Assembly: GCF_902498805.1 (NCBI RefSeq)
Contig: NZ_LR701586.1
Span: 104,677 to 168,676 of the forward strand
Length of the DNA: 64,000 nt
Direction of reading: 5' to 3'
Source of the DNA: Imperialibacter sp. EC-SDR9
Lineage (GTDB): Bacteria > Bacteroidota > Bacteroidia > Cytophagales > Cyclobacteriaceae
The notes under the pieces are model-generated. The model saw only the letters and a list, made by a program, of their open reading frames with translations, made no database searches and had not been told where the DNA came from. The translations under genes and the position numbers were made by a program. Of the stretch, positions 22,441 to 31,554 are shown piece after piece; within the stretch, counting starts at the first letter, position 1; each line of letters opens with the position of its first letter.

Positions 22441-23172
22441 ATGTTCAGGCATCAAGGTAAAAGCAGGACACTGAAGCATAACCTGCAAATTGCCACCGTA
22501 CTTTCCTTTGTAGCTGGCATTGTGAACGTAACTGGTTTTTTGGCCCTCAAACAATTAACTACAAATGTAACCGGCCATTTCGCACTGTTTATCTATGATG
22601 TTTCAAATCTGGAGTTTTGGAGAGGGACGGTGTATTTCCTTTACATTTTCTCTTTCTTCTTTGGCTCCTTCTTGTCAAGCTTTCTTATTGAGCTCTTCCG
22701 GGAAAATAAAAGATGGAATGTTTATGTTTTGCCCACAACAATTGAGTCTCTGGTTTTGCTCTCGATAGGTCTGCTGAGCAATGTAGTAGACATCACTTAT
22801 CCTGATGTCATCGCCTGTTTACTGCTTTTTGCCATGGGGCTCCAGAATTCTTATGTGACAAAAATTTCCAACACAATCGTGAGAACCACCCACCTTACAG
22901 GGCTTTTCACTGACCTGGGTATTGAAATTTCCCAGCTACTCTTCCCTAAATCGCATCCGAACAGGGAAAAACTCAAATCGACCATCAAACTGCGCATATA
23001 CATTATTTCATTCTTTTTTGCCGGAGGACTTGCCGGCGGTTTTTTCTATTCTAAAATCGACCTGAAATTAAATACGCTGGTATTTGCTGCCGTAGTTTTA
23101 TTGCTAAGCTTGCTATTCGACGATTTTCGATACAGTTTGATCAGGGCTAAGAGAAAATATCGCCAAAAATGA
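22441..23172 (+). CDS. YoaK/DUF1275-family membrane protein
   Basis: A 243-aa integral membrane protein with about six hydrophobic segments (for example FVAGIVNVTGFLAL, LYIFSFFFGSFLSSFLI, VIACLLLFAMGLQNSYV). The family signature GIVNVTGFLAL...TTNVTGHFALF and MGLQNSYVTKISNTIVRTTHLTG is clear. Function of the family is not established. It stands alone, transcribed towards a convergent SRPBCC-ArsR operon. Confidence 0.85.
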   Translation: MFRHQGKSRTLKHNLQIATVLSFVAGIVNVTGFLALKQLTTNVTGHFALFIYDVSNLEFWRGTVYFLYIFSFFFGSFLSSFLIELFRENKRWNVYVLPTTIESLVLLSIGLLSNVVDITYPDVIACLLLFAMGLQNSYVTKISNTIVRTTHLTGLFTDLGIEISQLLFPKSHPNREKLKSTIKLRIYIISFFFAGGLAGGFFYSKIDLKLNTLVFAAVVLLLSLLFDDFRYSLIRAKRKYRQK

Positions 23173-23261
23173 AAACGGCTACCGACTACATGGATGCAAG
23201 TTTGTATGCACTTGCCGGCCGACATAGCTTTTTAGGTGAAGAGACACAGTCATTATTGCTG

Positions 23262-23690
23262 TTATTTCCCCTCCAGGTACTCTCTCAAACTCCTTCCCAC
23301 AATATCCGTCCATCCGGCGGCGAAGTTTTCTGGTGCCAAATCCGGATTACCGCTGTTGAAGCTTTCAATGTTCGCATGAGTGAGTCGCACCAAGGTGGAG
23401 TTCCCATGGTCAAACAGCTCCCAGGTCACGTAAGAGATACCTGGCTCTCCGTCGTAGCGCCAGCTGTGGGCTAGTTTTTTCTCCTTAATCACTTCCGTCA
23501 CCTCGCAAATGTGCAGGTACTGTTTTTCCGGTGGGCCGCCTTTAAAACGGAACTCAAAACCCACCTCAGCTTTGAACTCAGCCAGATCAAAGTACCAAAC
23601 CTTCATTTTGTCTTTGTCGGTGATGGCTTCCCATACTTTTTTAGTGGGTGCCTTGTATGTTTTTTCGATGGTAAATGGAGTCTCTTCCAT
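23262..23690 (-). CDS. SRPBCC / AHSA1-like domain protein
   Basis: A 142-aa START-like protein with the AHSA1-type opening TPFTIEKTYKAPTKKVWEAITDKDKMKVWYFD and closing helix FAAGWTDIVGRSLREYLEG. These helix-grip proteins bind hydrophobic ligands or act as stress-related cochaperone-like factors. It is the last gene of a minus-strand operon with an ArsR regulator and a second SRPBCC protein (12 nt away), a common Bacteroidota arrangement. Confidence 0.88.
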   Translation of the reverse strand: MEETPFTIEKTYKAPTKKVWEAITDKDKMKVWYFDLAEFKAEVGFEFRFKGGPPEKQYLHICEVTEVIKEKKLAHSWRYDGEPGISYVTWELFDHGNSTLVRLTHANIESFNSGNPDLAPENFAAGWTDIVGRSLREYLEGK

Positions 23691-23702
23691 ATTATTGTTT
23701 GG

Positions 23703-24197
23703 TTATAGATGCTTATACAGTTCGGCGTACTGCGCCTTCAAGGCCTCTTGCCTGTCTGGTATGCTTGGTGTTGCTTCGTCGCCTGCCAGCGTTTTCTTTA
23801 GTGTATCGAGCATAAAATGCCAGCCTGCAGGAACTGACTTTGCCCATTGCCCATCCACTTTACTATGCGTAAGTGTAAGAAGGCACCGTTCGGAACTCAG
23901 CTCCTGAAGCTCCCAGGTAACAAGCTCCTCTTCCCAGTAGTACTCAAACAGCTTCCTCTGGATGATCCTGGTTATTTTTCCAAATGATTCAGAATTGTCG
24001 GGTTCAGGAAAGCGGATGACCATTTTGCCACCTGGTTTGAATTCCATTTCTGTTGCCATGAACCATGTCGCCAGCTTGTCGGGATTTGTAATTGCCTCCC
24101 AAACAGCTTCGGAACTAAATGGAAACTCTCGTTCGAATACCACTTTGTACCCGTCGGGTTCATTGGTGAGTTTTCCGGGGTTTAGCAGGTCACTCAT
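23703..24197 (-). CDS. SRPBCC / AHSA1-like domain protein
   Basis: A 164-aa protein of the same family (VFEREFPFSSEAVWEAITNPDKLATWFM; SVPAGWHFMLDTLKKTLAG). I chose ATG 24197, whose ATGAGTGA overlaps the ArsR stop codon by 8 nt and implies translational coupling; an in-frame ATG at 24227 would overlap the regulator by 38 nt. It differs clearly from the neighbouring SRPBCC protein, so this is an old duplication. Confidence 0.88.
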   Translation of the reverse strand: MSDLLNPGKLTNEPDGYKVVFEREFPFSSEAVWEAITNPDKLATWFMATEMEFKPGGKMVIRFPEPDNSESFGKITRIIQRKLFEYYWEEELVTWELQELSSERCLLTLTHSKVDGQWAKSVPAGWHFMLDTLKKTLAGDEATPSIPDRQEALKAQYAELYKHL

Positions 24198-24546
24198 AAC
24201 TTTTGTCTTGTTTTGTATTTTGGTCATTCTCCAGAAACACCTCTAGCGCATCCAACTTCTGAGTCCAGAAGGCCCTCATCTTTGCTGTCCAGTCTGTTAC
24301 CTCCTTCAATCCATCGAGCCTGGCGCTACAAAAGCTCTCCCTGCCTCTTTTTTCAATATCGATCAGCCCACACTCTTTCAGTAGCTTTAAATGCTTGGCC
24401 ACCGCTGGCCTGCTGATGTCGAACTTGTCGGCCACGGTGTTAAGGTTCAGAGGCTGGCTGGCCAGCATCGTAATGATCTCTCGCCTTGTGGGGTCGGCAA
24501 TGGCTGCGAATACGTCTCTTTGCATTAGGGAACCTTTTGGTTTCAA
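24190..24546 (-). CDS. ArsR-family winged-helix repressor
   Basis: A 118-aa regulator with the ArsR layout: FAAIADPTRREIITMLASQPLNLNTVADKF, recognition helix ISRPAVAKHLKLLKECGLI, and wing DIEKRGRESFCSARLDGL. No Cys metal motif of the ELCVCDL type is present, so it belongs to the metal-independent group often paired with SRPBCC proteins. It is the first gene of its operon and probably represses it. Confidence 0.9.
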   Translation of the reverse strand: MKPKGSLMQRDVFAAIADPTRREIITMLASQPLNLNTVADKFDISRPAVAKHLKLLKECGLIDIEKRGRESFCSARLDGLKEVTDWTAKMRAFWTQKLDALEVFLENDQNTKQDKSYE

Positions 24547-24719
24547 ATATATAAAGGAAACCTTTTAGTTTCCTAATATGATCACCCATTTTTTTCAATA
24601 GATGCCTGAGGCTGGTTTTGGACGCTTCTGGCGGCAAATTATTGGGTTTCAGTGGTGTTAAAAATGCGAGGCCGCTGAATAATTGTAAATTCATTCATTG
24701 ACTACCTTAATTTTTGACT

Positions 24720-25145
24720 ATGAGACGTTACCTGATTATGATCCTCTTCTGCACCTCTGTACTTAGTGTTGCTGCTCAGGGTGTGCAAAAAGATGCCGAT
24801 GGCTTTGAGTACTTTGAAATGCAGGAAGGAGATACAACGTATATCATGAAAAAGTATTTTTTTGTGATGCTCAATAGCGGGCCAACAAGGAGCCAGACGA
24901 AAGAAGAAGCGGCGGCCATTCAGGAAAAGCACCTGGCACATATCAACTGGATGGCGAGCAATGGCCATGTAAACCTGGCTGGGCCTGTTGAGTCCGAAGA
25001 TGAATTCAGGGGGATTTTGGTCTTCAACGTAACCTCTTTGGAGGAGGTGGAAAAGCTGGTGGCGATGGATCCGGCGGTAAAAGCAGGCAGACTGGTCATG
25101 AAGATATATCCCTGGTGGTGCGTTAAAGGAGGTGTGTTGCGCTAA
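24720..25145 (+). CDS. Exported YCII-related domain protein
   Basis: A 141-aa protein with a signal peptide (MRRYLIMILFCTSVLSVAAQ) and a YCII-like ferredoxin fold: YFFVMLNSGPTRSQ, a His-Asp-like helix EKHLAHINWMASNGHVNLAGPV and MDPAVKAGRLVMKIYPWW. YCII proteins are putative small enzymes or dimerising domains; the role here is unknown. ATG 24720 is preferred to the TTG at 24714. Confidence 0.75.
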   Translation: MRRYLIMILFCTSVLSVAAQGVQKDADGFEYFEMQEGDTTYIMKKYFFVMLNSGPTRSQTKEEAAAIQEKHLAHINWMASNGHVNLAGPVESEDEFRGILVFNVTSLEEVEKLVAMDPAVKAGRLVMKIYPWWCVKGGVLR

Positions 25146-25173
25146 CTGAAAATCAACGCTTTAGTAGTAATAA

Positions 25174-27162
25174 TTGCGTCGGCGGCTTATCTTCGGGAGG
25201 ACATTGCTTATAACCTTGAGATTTACTAGGCCAACCGCTGTTTTTTCAATCATTATCTTTTTTTTTCTCCCTGATTTTGTTTTTGCGCAAGCAAGTACCA
25301 TTGATCAGCTGGAGGCTGAAAATGATGCCTATACCGCCTCGGATAGTGTGAAAGTTGACATGCTCAACAGGCTGGCTCTCGAAAATCAATTTGTTTCTAT
25401 TCTTGAGGCTTTTGCTTACGGACGTGAGGCACTGGAACTAAGTGTGGAAATTGGCTACGTGAATGGCGAGGCTTATGCTTACCGAAACCTTGGCAGCAGC
25501 TATGCGATACGGCAGGATTTTGTCACTGCTGTGCAACTGTTGGAGAAAGCGCAGGCACTTTTCGAGGCAATTGGTTCTCAAAGGGGAGTGGCTGATTGCT
25601 ATATTTCCATGGGGCATGTGTACAGATGGCAGCTTGACTACTTTAAGGCCATTGAATACCAAAGAAAGGCCGCCGATATCTATGCAAAGCTTGATATACC
25701 AGAGCGTTATGGCATCACTCTTCATAACCTTGGTGAGAACTACCTTTTTATCGGCGACCTGAAAACAGCGCAACAAGTTACCCAGCAGGCCACAAAGATT
25801 CTCAAAGCTGTTGGCAACAAACAAGTGCTGACTTCTTGCTACAAAGTGTTTGGGCAAATTGCTTTTGAAAGGAAGGATTTTGCAGGTGCCGAAAGTTACT
25901 TCAGGGAAGCGCTGACCATCTCCGAAGAGCTTGAGAAAAATTCTCAAAAAGCGGCGACGTTTGATGTTTACTTGATGCTGGCTAAAATTTATCACCAATG
26001 GGGGCGGAGGTCTGACGAGGAGTTAATGCTAAATAAGGCGCTTTTGCTGGCTGGCGACAATGTGCTGCTGTCGCAGGAACGGCACGCTTACACCCAACTT
26101 GTTAACCACTATTTTTTCTACAAGGAATATGAGTTGGCAGACAAAACTTTTGATGCTTTCAGCCTTATCAATGAAAAAATATACGACCAGCAAAAAATAG
26201 AAATGGCCAATATGATGGAGCAGGTGCTTCAAACCATAAAGGTGGCTAATGAGAATGAACTTCTAAGGCAGGAGAGCCAATTGCAGGAAGAAAGGATAAC
26301 GCTGCAGCAATACCAGATTTACTTTTTTGTGTTTTCCATTGCCTTGCTCGGTATGTTAGCACTGCTTTTGGTACGCTCAGATAGGCTAAGAAGGAAACAT
26401 GCTGAGGAACTGGCCACCAGAAACGAATTGATAGAAGAGAAATCGAAAAAGCTTGAAGAGTTGGTGCGGGTAAAGGATAAGTTCTTTTCTATTATTTCTC
26501 ACGATCTTCGCAGCCCCATAAGCACCCTGGCCCAGTTTGTGTTGATGCTGAAAACTAGCTACAAAAATTTTTCGGATCAGGAAATGGAGGATGTGCTCGG
26601 AAAGTTTGACGCACAACTGACCTCGACACTTTCACTGGCTGATGACATCATTCTTTGGGCGAAGGCAGAGATTAATCAGGCTCCCGGAATAAATGATGCT
26701 TTTGAAGTTAATAAAGCTATAGAAGCTGTGGTCAAGTTGGCAGCTGAACAGCTGCGAATGAAAGGTATTGTTTTGCAGGCGGCAATTGGCAACCACCTGA
26801 TGGTGTCTGCTAACAGGGATCAGGTGGAGTTTTGCATCAGGAATATTCTAAGCAACTCGATAAAGTTCACACCTACAGGGGGACACATTGGTATCGGAAC
26901 CTTTTCCGAAGGAAACATGGTGGCTGTGAAAATAGAGGATAACGGAACCGGTATTTCGATTGAAAAGCAAAGTATTCTGTTCCAAAGCCCTTTGAAACAG
27001 AGTGAAGGAGAATTGGGCACTGACGGTGAAAAGGGTAAGGGGCTTGGGCTGTATCTGGTGAATGATTTTATGAAGAAAAACGGAGGCAGAGTGGAGGTGT
27101 CGAGTGAAGCAGGAAAGGGCTCCGTGTTCACCCTCTATATCCCCGTTGCCACGGCGTCATAG
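25174..27162 (+). CDS. TPR-containing sensor histidine kinase
   Basis: A protein of about 660 aa: signal segment (IIIFFFLPDFVFAQ), a periplasmic block of tetratricopeptide repeats (about residues 60-330, for example EAYAYRNLGSSYAIRQDF, VADCYISMGHVYRWQLDY), one membrane helix (IYFFVFSIALLGMLALLLV), a coiled coil, HisKA with His in FFSIISHDLRSP, and HATPase (ILSNSIKFTP, EDNGTGIS, GKGLGLYL). This design is common in Bacteroidota two-component systems. The only start codons are TTGs (25174 or 25213), so the N-terminus is uncertain. No response regulator is adjacent. Confidence 0.88.
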   Translation: MRRRLIFGRTLLITLRFTRPTAVFSIIIFFFLPDFVFAQASTIDQLEAENDAYTASDSVKVDMLNRLALENQFVSILEAFAYGREALELSVEIGYVNGEAYAYRNLGSSYAIRQDFVTAVQLLEKAQALFEAIGSQRGVADCYISMGHVYRWQLDYFKAIEYQRKAADIYAKLDIPERYGITLHNLGENYLFIGDLKTAQQVTQQATKILKAVGNKQVLTSCYKVFGQIAFERKDFAGAESYFREALTISEELEKNSQKAATFDVYLMLAKIYHQWGRRSDEELMLNKALLLAGDNVLLSQERHAYTQLVNHYFFYKEYELADKTFDAFSLINEKIYDQQKIEMANMMEQVLQTIKVANENELLRQESQLQEERITLQQYQIYFFVFSIALLGMLALLLVRSDRLRRKHAEELATRNELIEEKSKKLEELVRVKDKFFSIISHDLRSPISTLAQFVLMLKTSYKNFSDQEMEDVLGKFDAQLTSTLSLADDIILWAKAEINQAPGINDAFEVNKAIEAVVKLAAEQLRMKGIVLQAAIGNHLMVSANRDQVEFCIRNILSNSIKFTPTGGHIGIGTFSEGNMVAVKIEDNGTGISIEKQSILFQSPLKQSEGELGTDGEKGKGLGLYLVNDFMKKNGGRVEVSSEAGKGSVFTLYIPVATAS

Positions 27163-27223
27163 GATATCGTCAACCACCTCAATGGCGCTAAAGTTGGAAG
27201 AACAACAAGCCCTTAGCCCGAGA

Positions 27224-28549
27224 TTAGCGCCTCATCATGTTGCCCAGCGCCGCTTTTGCTCCTCCCATTTTGTTCATGGTTTTCATCATCTTGCGCATTT
27301 GCTCAAACTGCTTCATCAGGTTGTTCACTTCCTGAATGCTGGTGCCACTTCCCCTGGCAATGCGCTGACGGCGGCTGCCGTTGATCAAATCTGGGTTTTC
27401 TCTCTCTTTAGGTGTCATTGACTTAATGATCGCCTCAATAGGTTTGAATGAATCATCATCGACATCCACATCCTTAAGGGCTTTTCCCATGCCGGGAATC
27501 ATACCCATCAGGTCTTTGATGTTGCCCATCTTTTTGATCTGATCGATTTGAGAAAGGAAATCGTCAAAGCCAAATTGGTTCTTGCGGATCTTCTTGTTAA
27601 TCCTGTCGGCTTCCTGCTGGTCAAAGGCCTCCTGTGCTTTTTCTACCAAAGACACCACGTCACCCATACCGAGGATTCGCTGGGCCATCCTGTCGGGGTG
27701 GAACAGGTCGATGGCGTCCATTTTCTCGCCTGTGGAAATAAACTTGATAGGCTTGTCAACCACGGCCCTGATAGAAAGTGCCGCACCACCACGGGTGTCA
27801 CCATCCAGCTTGGTCAACACTACGCCGTCGAAGTTAAGCCTTTCATTGAAGGTTTTGGCCGTGTTCACAGCATCCTGACCTGTCATTGAGTCGACTACGA
27901 AAAGCGTTTCGGTAGGCTTCAGTGATTTTTTCAGACCTTCAATCTCTGCCATCATTTGGTCATCGACAGCCAAGCGACCGGCCGTATCGACAATCACTAT
28001 TTTCTTGCCTGTCTTTTTCGCCTGGGCGATACCATTCTGGGCAATTTGAAGAGCGTTTTTGTTTTCAGGCTCAGCATATACATCTACTCCTACCTGCTCG
28101 CCCAATACTTTCAACTGGTCAATCGCCGCAGGACGGTAAATATCGCAAGCCACCAACAGCACCTGACGGCCTTGTTTTTTCAATCTATTGGCAAGCTTGC
28201 CAGTGAAAGTAGTTTTACCAGAACCCTGCAAACCCGAAATAAGCAGAACGGCCGGGTCGCCACTGATATTGATATCAGCCTGTGAGCCACCCATGAGGCT
28301 CGTCAACTCCTCATGCACAATTTTGGTAAGCAGCTGGCCCGGAGAAACGGCAATTAGTACATCACGGCCAAGTGCCTTTTCTTTGATGCCGTCTGTTACT
28401 TCCTTAGCAACTTTATAGTTGACGTCAGCCTCTACCAGCGCACGGCGGATTTCTTTGATCGTGCTGGCAACGTTAATCTCTGATATTTTCCCCTGACCTT
28501 TGAGGGTCTTAATGGCTCTGTCGAGCTTTACACTTAAACTATCGAACAT
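27224..28549 (-). CDS. ffh: Signal recognition particle protein Ffh
   Basis: The 441-aa SRP54 GTPase, full length. NG domain: P-loop GLQGSGKTTFTGKLA, DTAGRL, and TKLDGDTRGG; methionine-rich M domain at the C-terminus with GSRRQRIARGSGTSIQEVN for 4.5S/6S RNA binding and MKQFEQMRKMMKTMNKMGG. It targets nascent membrane proteins to FtsY and SecYEG. A TATCTTTG promoter box lies 22-30 nt upstream of the ATG. Confidence 0.97.
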   Translation of the reverse strand: MFDSLSVKLDRAIKTLKGQGKISEINVASTIKEIRRALVEADVNYKVAKEVTDGIKEKALGRDVLIAVSPGQLLTKIVHEELTSLMGGSQADINISGDPAVLLISGLQGSGKTTFTGKLANRLKKQGRQVLLVACDIYRPAAIDQLKVLGEQVGVDVYAEPENKNALQIAQNGIAQAKKTGKKIVIVDTAGRLAVDDQMMAEIEGLKKSLKPTETLFVVDSMTGQDAVNTAKTFNERLNFDGVVLTKLDGDTRGGAALSIRAVVDKPIKFISTGEKMDAIDLFHPDRMAQRILGMGDVVSLVEKAQEAFDQQEADRINKKIRKNQFGFDDFLSQIDQIKKMGNIKDLMGMIPGMGKALKDVDVDDDSFKPIEAIIKSMTPKERENPDLINGSRRQRIARGSGTSIQEVNNLMKQFEQMRKMMKTMNKMGGAKAALGNMMRR

Positions 28550-28571
28550 GCTTCAATACTATTTTGAGGTG

Positions 28572-28579
28572 CAAAGATA
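28572..28579 (-). promoter_or_regulatory. Bacteroidota -7 box (TATCTTTG) for ffh
   Basis: On the minus strand TATCTTTG matches the TAnnTTTG consensus exactly, 22 nt upstream of the ffh ATG. A TTG-type -33 element at the best spacing is not obvious. Confidence 0.5.
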
Positions 28580-28657
28580 GGACAAAGTGCGCAAGTGTGC
28601 ATGCATTCAATCGGATAAGTGTTTACGTAAACAGGCTGGCGGACAATCGAAATCCGG

Positions 28658-29920
28658 CTACAATGACATCGCATGGTCGGCGGGCACATCTACGCCATTC
28701 CATATCTTTTTGGAAGTCCAGTCTGCTGCTGGTGTGGACCAAAAGCTGTTATTGGGTGGTAGTCCAAGTGGTAGAAAAGCCATGGAGCAAAGATAAAGGC
28801 TGCCGGTAGAGATGTATCCTTCAGCAATTGCTGGCTGGTGCCCACAGAACCCAATAGTAAGCCAGCCATTTTTGTCAAAAGTGCCTTCTGCTCCCATTAT
28901 TTTTTTCATGGAAGTGGTAAGCGCCGACCGGATGCTGGCCGGTGATATACCCTCGCTGAGCTTTTCCATAAGCGTTATTTGTGCCAGCAATTGAAAAGCA
29001 CCGATTCGGTAGGGTAGAGAGCGGCCAATAGGTGGAAACGAGCCATCAGCCATAATCAATCGCTCCTGAATGGCGGCATAGCGCTGCCCGATTTTCAGGA
29101 ACTTGTCAAATGCCTTTTGAAAGTACTGATCGTTGCGTTTGTCGAAGGGGATCATCGTGGCAGTGATGTCCAAAAGAAAAGGCTGGATGACGTAGCTGTT
29201 GTAATAGTCCCAGTGGAAATCCTCGCCATCTCCAAAAACACCGTCGCCTTTGTACCAGCTTTCCATTTGCCTAACTGCGAGCTCTATTCTTACAGCGTCG
29301 CCTTCATTGTAGAATTTGGCCAGGGCGGCCTCCACCATGGCGCTGAAAAGAATCCAGTTGCTATGATAGGGCCTGATTACTCTGCTGGAGACAAATGCGT
29401 TTTTCAGATTGAGTTTTGTGGTGCTATCGAGCGATTCCCAAAGCTCTTTTGGGGCACGTATCAATGCGTGGGCCAGGAAGGCGGCATCCACCAGGGGCTG
29501 GGCGTGCTCCGTGAAATTCATAAAATCAGGGGAGCCGGGATCTACCGCTTTGCTGATGGCTGTTCTTGAAAGGGTCGCATATTTTTTCCGGAGCTCCTCT
29601 TCCTTGCCTGTTAGGCTCGTTGATGCCAGCCAGGGGGCCATTCCCGAGAGTAGCCTCCCGAAGGCCTCCAGGTAGGTGACTTGCCGCCTCGAGGCTTCCT
29701 GTCCTTCTTTGCACTCTACTGGCATGTTCTTTTTCAGTGTGCTCGCTGCCAGGTTAGTGAGCACAGGATCTGCTATTTTGACAAGCATGTTGACCCAATA
29801 AGTTCTGTCGTCTTCTGCGGCTACCTCTGCGCCATTCGGGAAGGCAGATAGAGAAGCTGGTGTCATTAAGCCAAGTGCGCCAACGCCAGCGGCATTTTTT
29901 ATAAAGTTTCTTCTTTCCAT
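28658..29920 (-). CDS. DUF2264-family protein with Tat signal
   Basis: A 420-aa protein starting with a twin-arginine signal (MERRNFIKNAAGVGALGLM), followed by the alpha-helical DUF2264 fold (WVNMLVKIADPVLTNL, YLEAFGRLLSGMAPWL, DGEDFHWDYYNSYVI, EGYISTGSLYLCS). DUF2264 proteins resemble alpha/alpha-barrel glycan-degrading enzymes and usually occur in polysaccharide loci. I placed the start at the ATG directly before the RR motif; an upstream ATG at 29965 would add 15 residues. A Tat-exported oxidoreductase is next on the same strand. Confidence 0.8.
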   Translation of the reverse strand: MERRNFIKNAAGVGALGLMTPASLSAFPNGAEVAAEDDRTYWVNMLVKIADPVLTNLAASTLKKNMPVECKEGQEASRRQVTYLEAFGRLLSGMAPWLASTSLTGKEEELRKKYATLSRTAISKAVDPGSPDFMNFTEHAQPLVDAAFLAHALIRAPKELWESLDSTTKLNLKNAFVSSRVIRPYHSNWILFSAMVEAALAKFYNEGDAVRIELAVRQMESWYKGDGVFGDGEDFHWDYYNSYVIQPFLLDITATMIPFDKRNDQYFQKAFDKFLKIGQRYAAIQERLIMADGSFPPIGRSLPYRIGAFQLLAQITLMEKLSEGISPASIRSALTTSMKKIMGAEGTFDKNGWLTIGFCGHQPAIAEGYISTGSLYLCSMAFLPLGLPPNNSFWSTPAADWTSKKIWNGVDVPADHAMSL

Positions 29921-30016
29921 GGTATTAGTTACTGCAATTCGGTAAAAAACACAAACACCCGACATTTTTCAATATGCCAGGTGCTGTAAGTAGTTGCGTT
30001 CGCAAACTGCTTGTTA

Positions 30017-31420
30017 TTATGCGAGCTTTGCCTTTTCAGGATCCCAGTTCACAATTCTGTTTTCGAAATAGCTCAGGTTAGAGCACAATGCTGGCCCTGC
30101 TGCCCTCATGCCAAACAAAGCATCTTCCAGAATGGGCTTGCTCTCTCTGATGCCCGCATAGAAATTAGTGTGGTGCGAAATATCGGCGCTGTAGCCTTGC
30201 GGTGCTTTGTATTCAACCTCAGGCACCTGCATTTCAGGTGCCTCCGGTGGAAACTCCGCTTTGTACCACTTCTCAAATTCTTTTTGCTGCGCTTCTGTGA
30301 ATGTGCTGAAGCTGTCCCAGCCGCCGTAACCCGGTGCTTTTTTGGTTTTGTTTCTTTCAACGGTGAGTCCACTCCAGCCGAGGGTGATGGTGCCTTCGCT
30401 GCCGACCAGGCGCACTCTGGAGCCACCACCTCCGCCATCCACAAAGTTGACCCTCATTTGTAAATTGAAGGCTGGATGCTTGGCAGTGGCAGGGTAATCG
30501 TGAATGGAGCACATCAGGTCTGGCACGTCCCGGCCGTCTTTCCAATAGCGCAGGCCACCCGACGCATAGATTCTGTTGGGTCCGGTTGAACCGGTGATCG
30601 TGTGGAAGTTGGTGAACAAGTGAACGAAAAGGTCTCCCGCTATGCCTGTGCCGTAGTCCTGATAGTTTCTCCAGCGGAAGAACCTCTTTGCATCGAAGGG
30701 TACTTTTGGCGCATCGCCAAGGTAGCGATCCCAGTCAACCGTGGCCGGGCTCGCATCGGTGGGAATTGAGTACTGCCAGGCGCCGCTGCCACCCTGGCGG
30801 TCGTTGTAGGTTTCTACCATGATCAGCTGCCCTATGGCGCCGGACTCATAAATCTCCTTGGCTTTGTGGCTCACCAGGTTGCTGGCCGACTGGCTGCCTA
30901 CCTGAAACACTTTCTTAGTTTTGGCTTGAGTATCGATTACTGCCTGGCCTTCGTCGAGCTTATGCACCATGGGTTTTTCACAATACACATGCTTGCCTTT
31001 GTTCATGGCATCGATGGAAATGCGGTCGTGCCAGTGGTCAGAAGTGGCGATGATCACCGCATCCACATCTTTTCGATCCAATATCTCCTTGTAGTCTTTT
31101 GTGGTGAAAATGTCCTTTCCGTAAAGCTCTTTCGTGCGATCAAGCCTCCCCGTATAAAGGTCACATGCGGCCACAAGCTTTACACCTGGTATTTGCACCG
31201 ACGTACTCAAATTATTGAAACCCATGATGCCCATGCCAATGACGGCGATGTTGACTTTGTCGTTGGCGGCGTATTTTTTTAGCTCGTTTTCAGGCTCTTT
31301 GATAAGAAAGGTTTGTTTGCTTTTTCCTGCCATGAGCAGCGAAGGGGCAGCACCAGCCAGTAGCGAGGTTCCTACTGCTTTCTTAATAAAATTCCGTCTG
31401 TTTGAAGTAGGTTTTTTCAT
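30017..31420 (-). CDS. Tat-exported Gfo/Idh/MocA family oxidoreductase
   Basis: A 467-aa NAD(P)-dependent sugar-type oxidoreductase: Tat signal (NRRNFIKKAVGTSLLAGAA), Rossmann fold with VNIAVIGMGIMGFNNL, then VDAVIIATSDHWHDRISIDAMNKGKHVYCEKPMV, where EKP carries the catalytic-site Lys, and a large beta-sheet domain. Secreted members act on sugars or glycosides with tightly bound cofactor. ATG 31420 directly precedes the Tat motif. It is transcribed just ahead of the DUF2264 gene, suggesting a shared carbohydrate role. Confidence 0.88.
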   Translation of the reverse strand: MKKPTSNRRNFIKKAVGTSLLAGAAPSLLMAGKSKQTFLIKEPENELKKYAANDKVNIAVIGMGIMGFNNLSTSVQIPGVKLVAACDLYTGRLDRTKELYGKDIFTTKDYKEILDRKDVDAVIIATSDHWHDRISIDAMNKGKHVYCEKPMVHKLDEGQAVIDTQAKTKKVFQVGSQSASNLVSHKAKEIYESGAIGQLIMVETYNDRQGGSGAWQYSIPTDASPATVDWDRYLGDAPKVPFDAKRFFRWRNYQDYGTGIAGDLFVHLFTNFHTITGSTGPNRIYASGGLRYWKDGRDVPDLMCSIHDYPATAKHPAFNLQMRVNFVDGGGGGSRVRLVGSEGTITLGWSGLTVERNKTKKAPGYGGWDSFSTFTEAQQKEFEKWYKAEFPPEAPEMQVPEVEYKAPQGYSADISHHTNFYAGIRESKPILEDALFGMRAAGPALCSNLSYFENRIVNWDPEKAKLA

Positions 31421-31554
31421 TGTAAGGGAGTTATTAACTATCGAAACTGAAAGTAATATACTCCATAAAAGTGCAAGCTTCAAACAGCAGGCTGTCGTTG
31501 GTAATTATTGGTGAAGTATGGCTGGACAGACGCTGCGGAAGGTGATGCCAAATA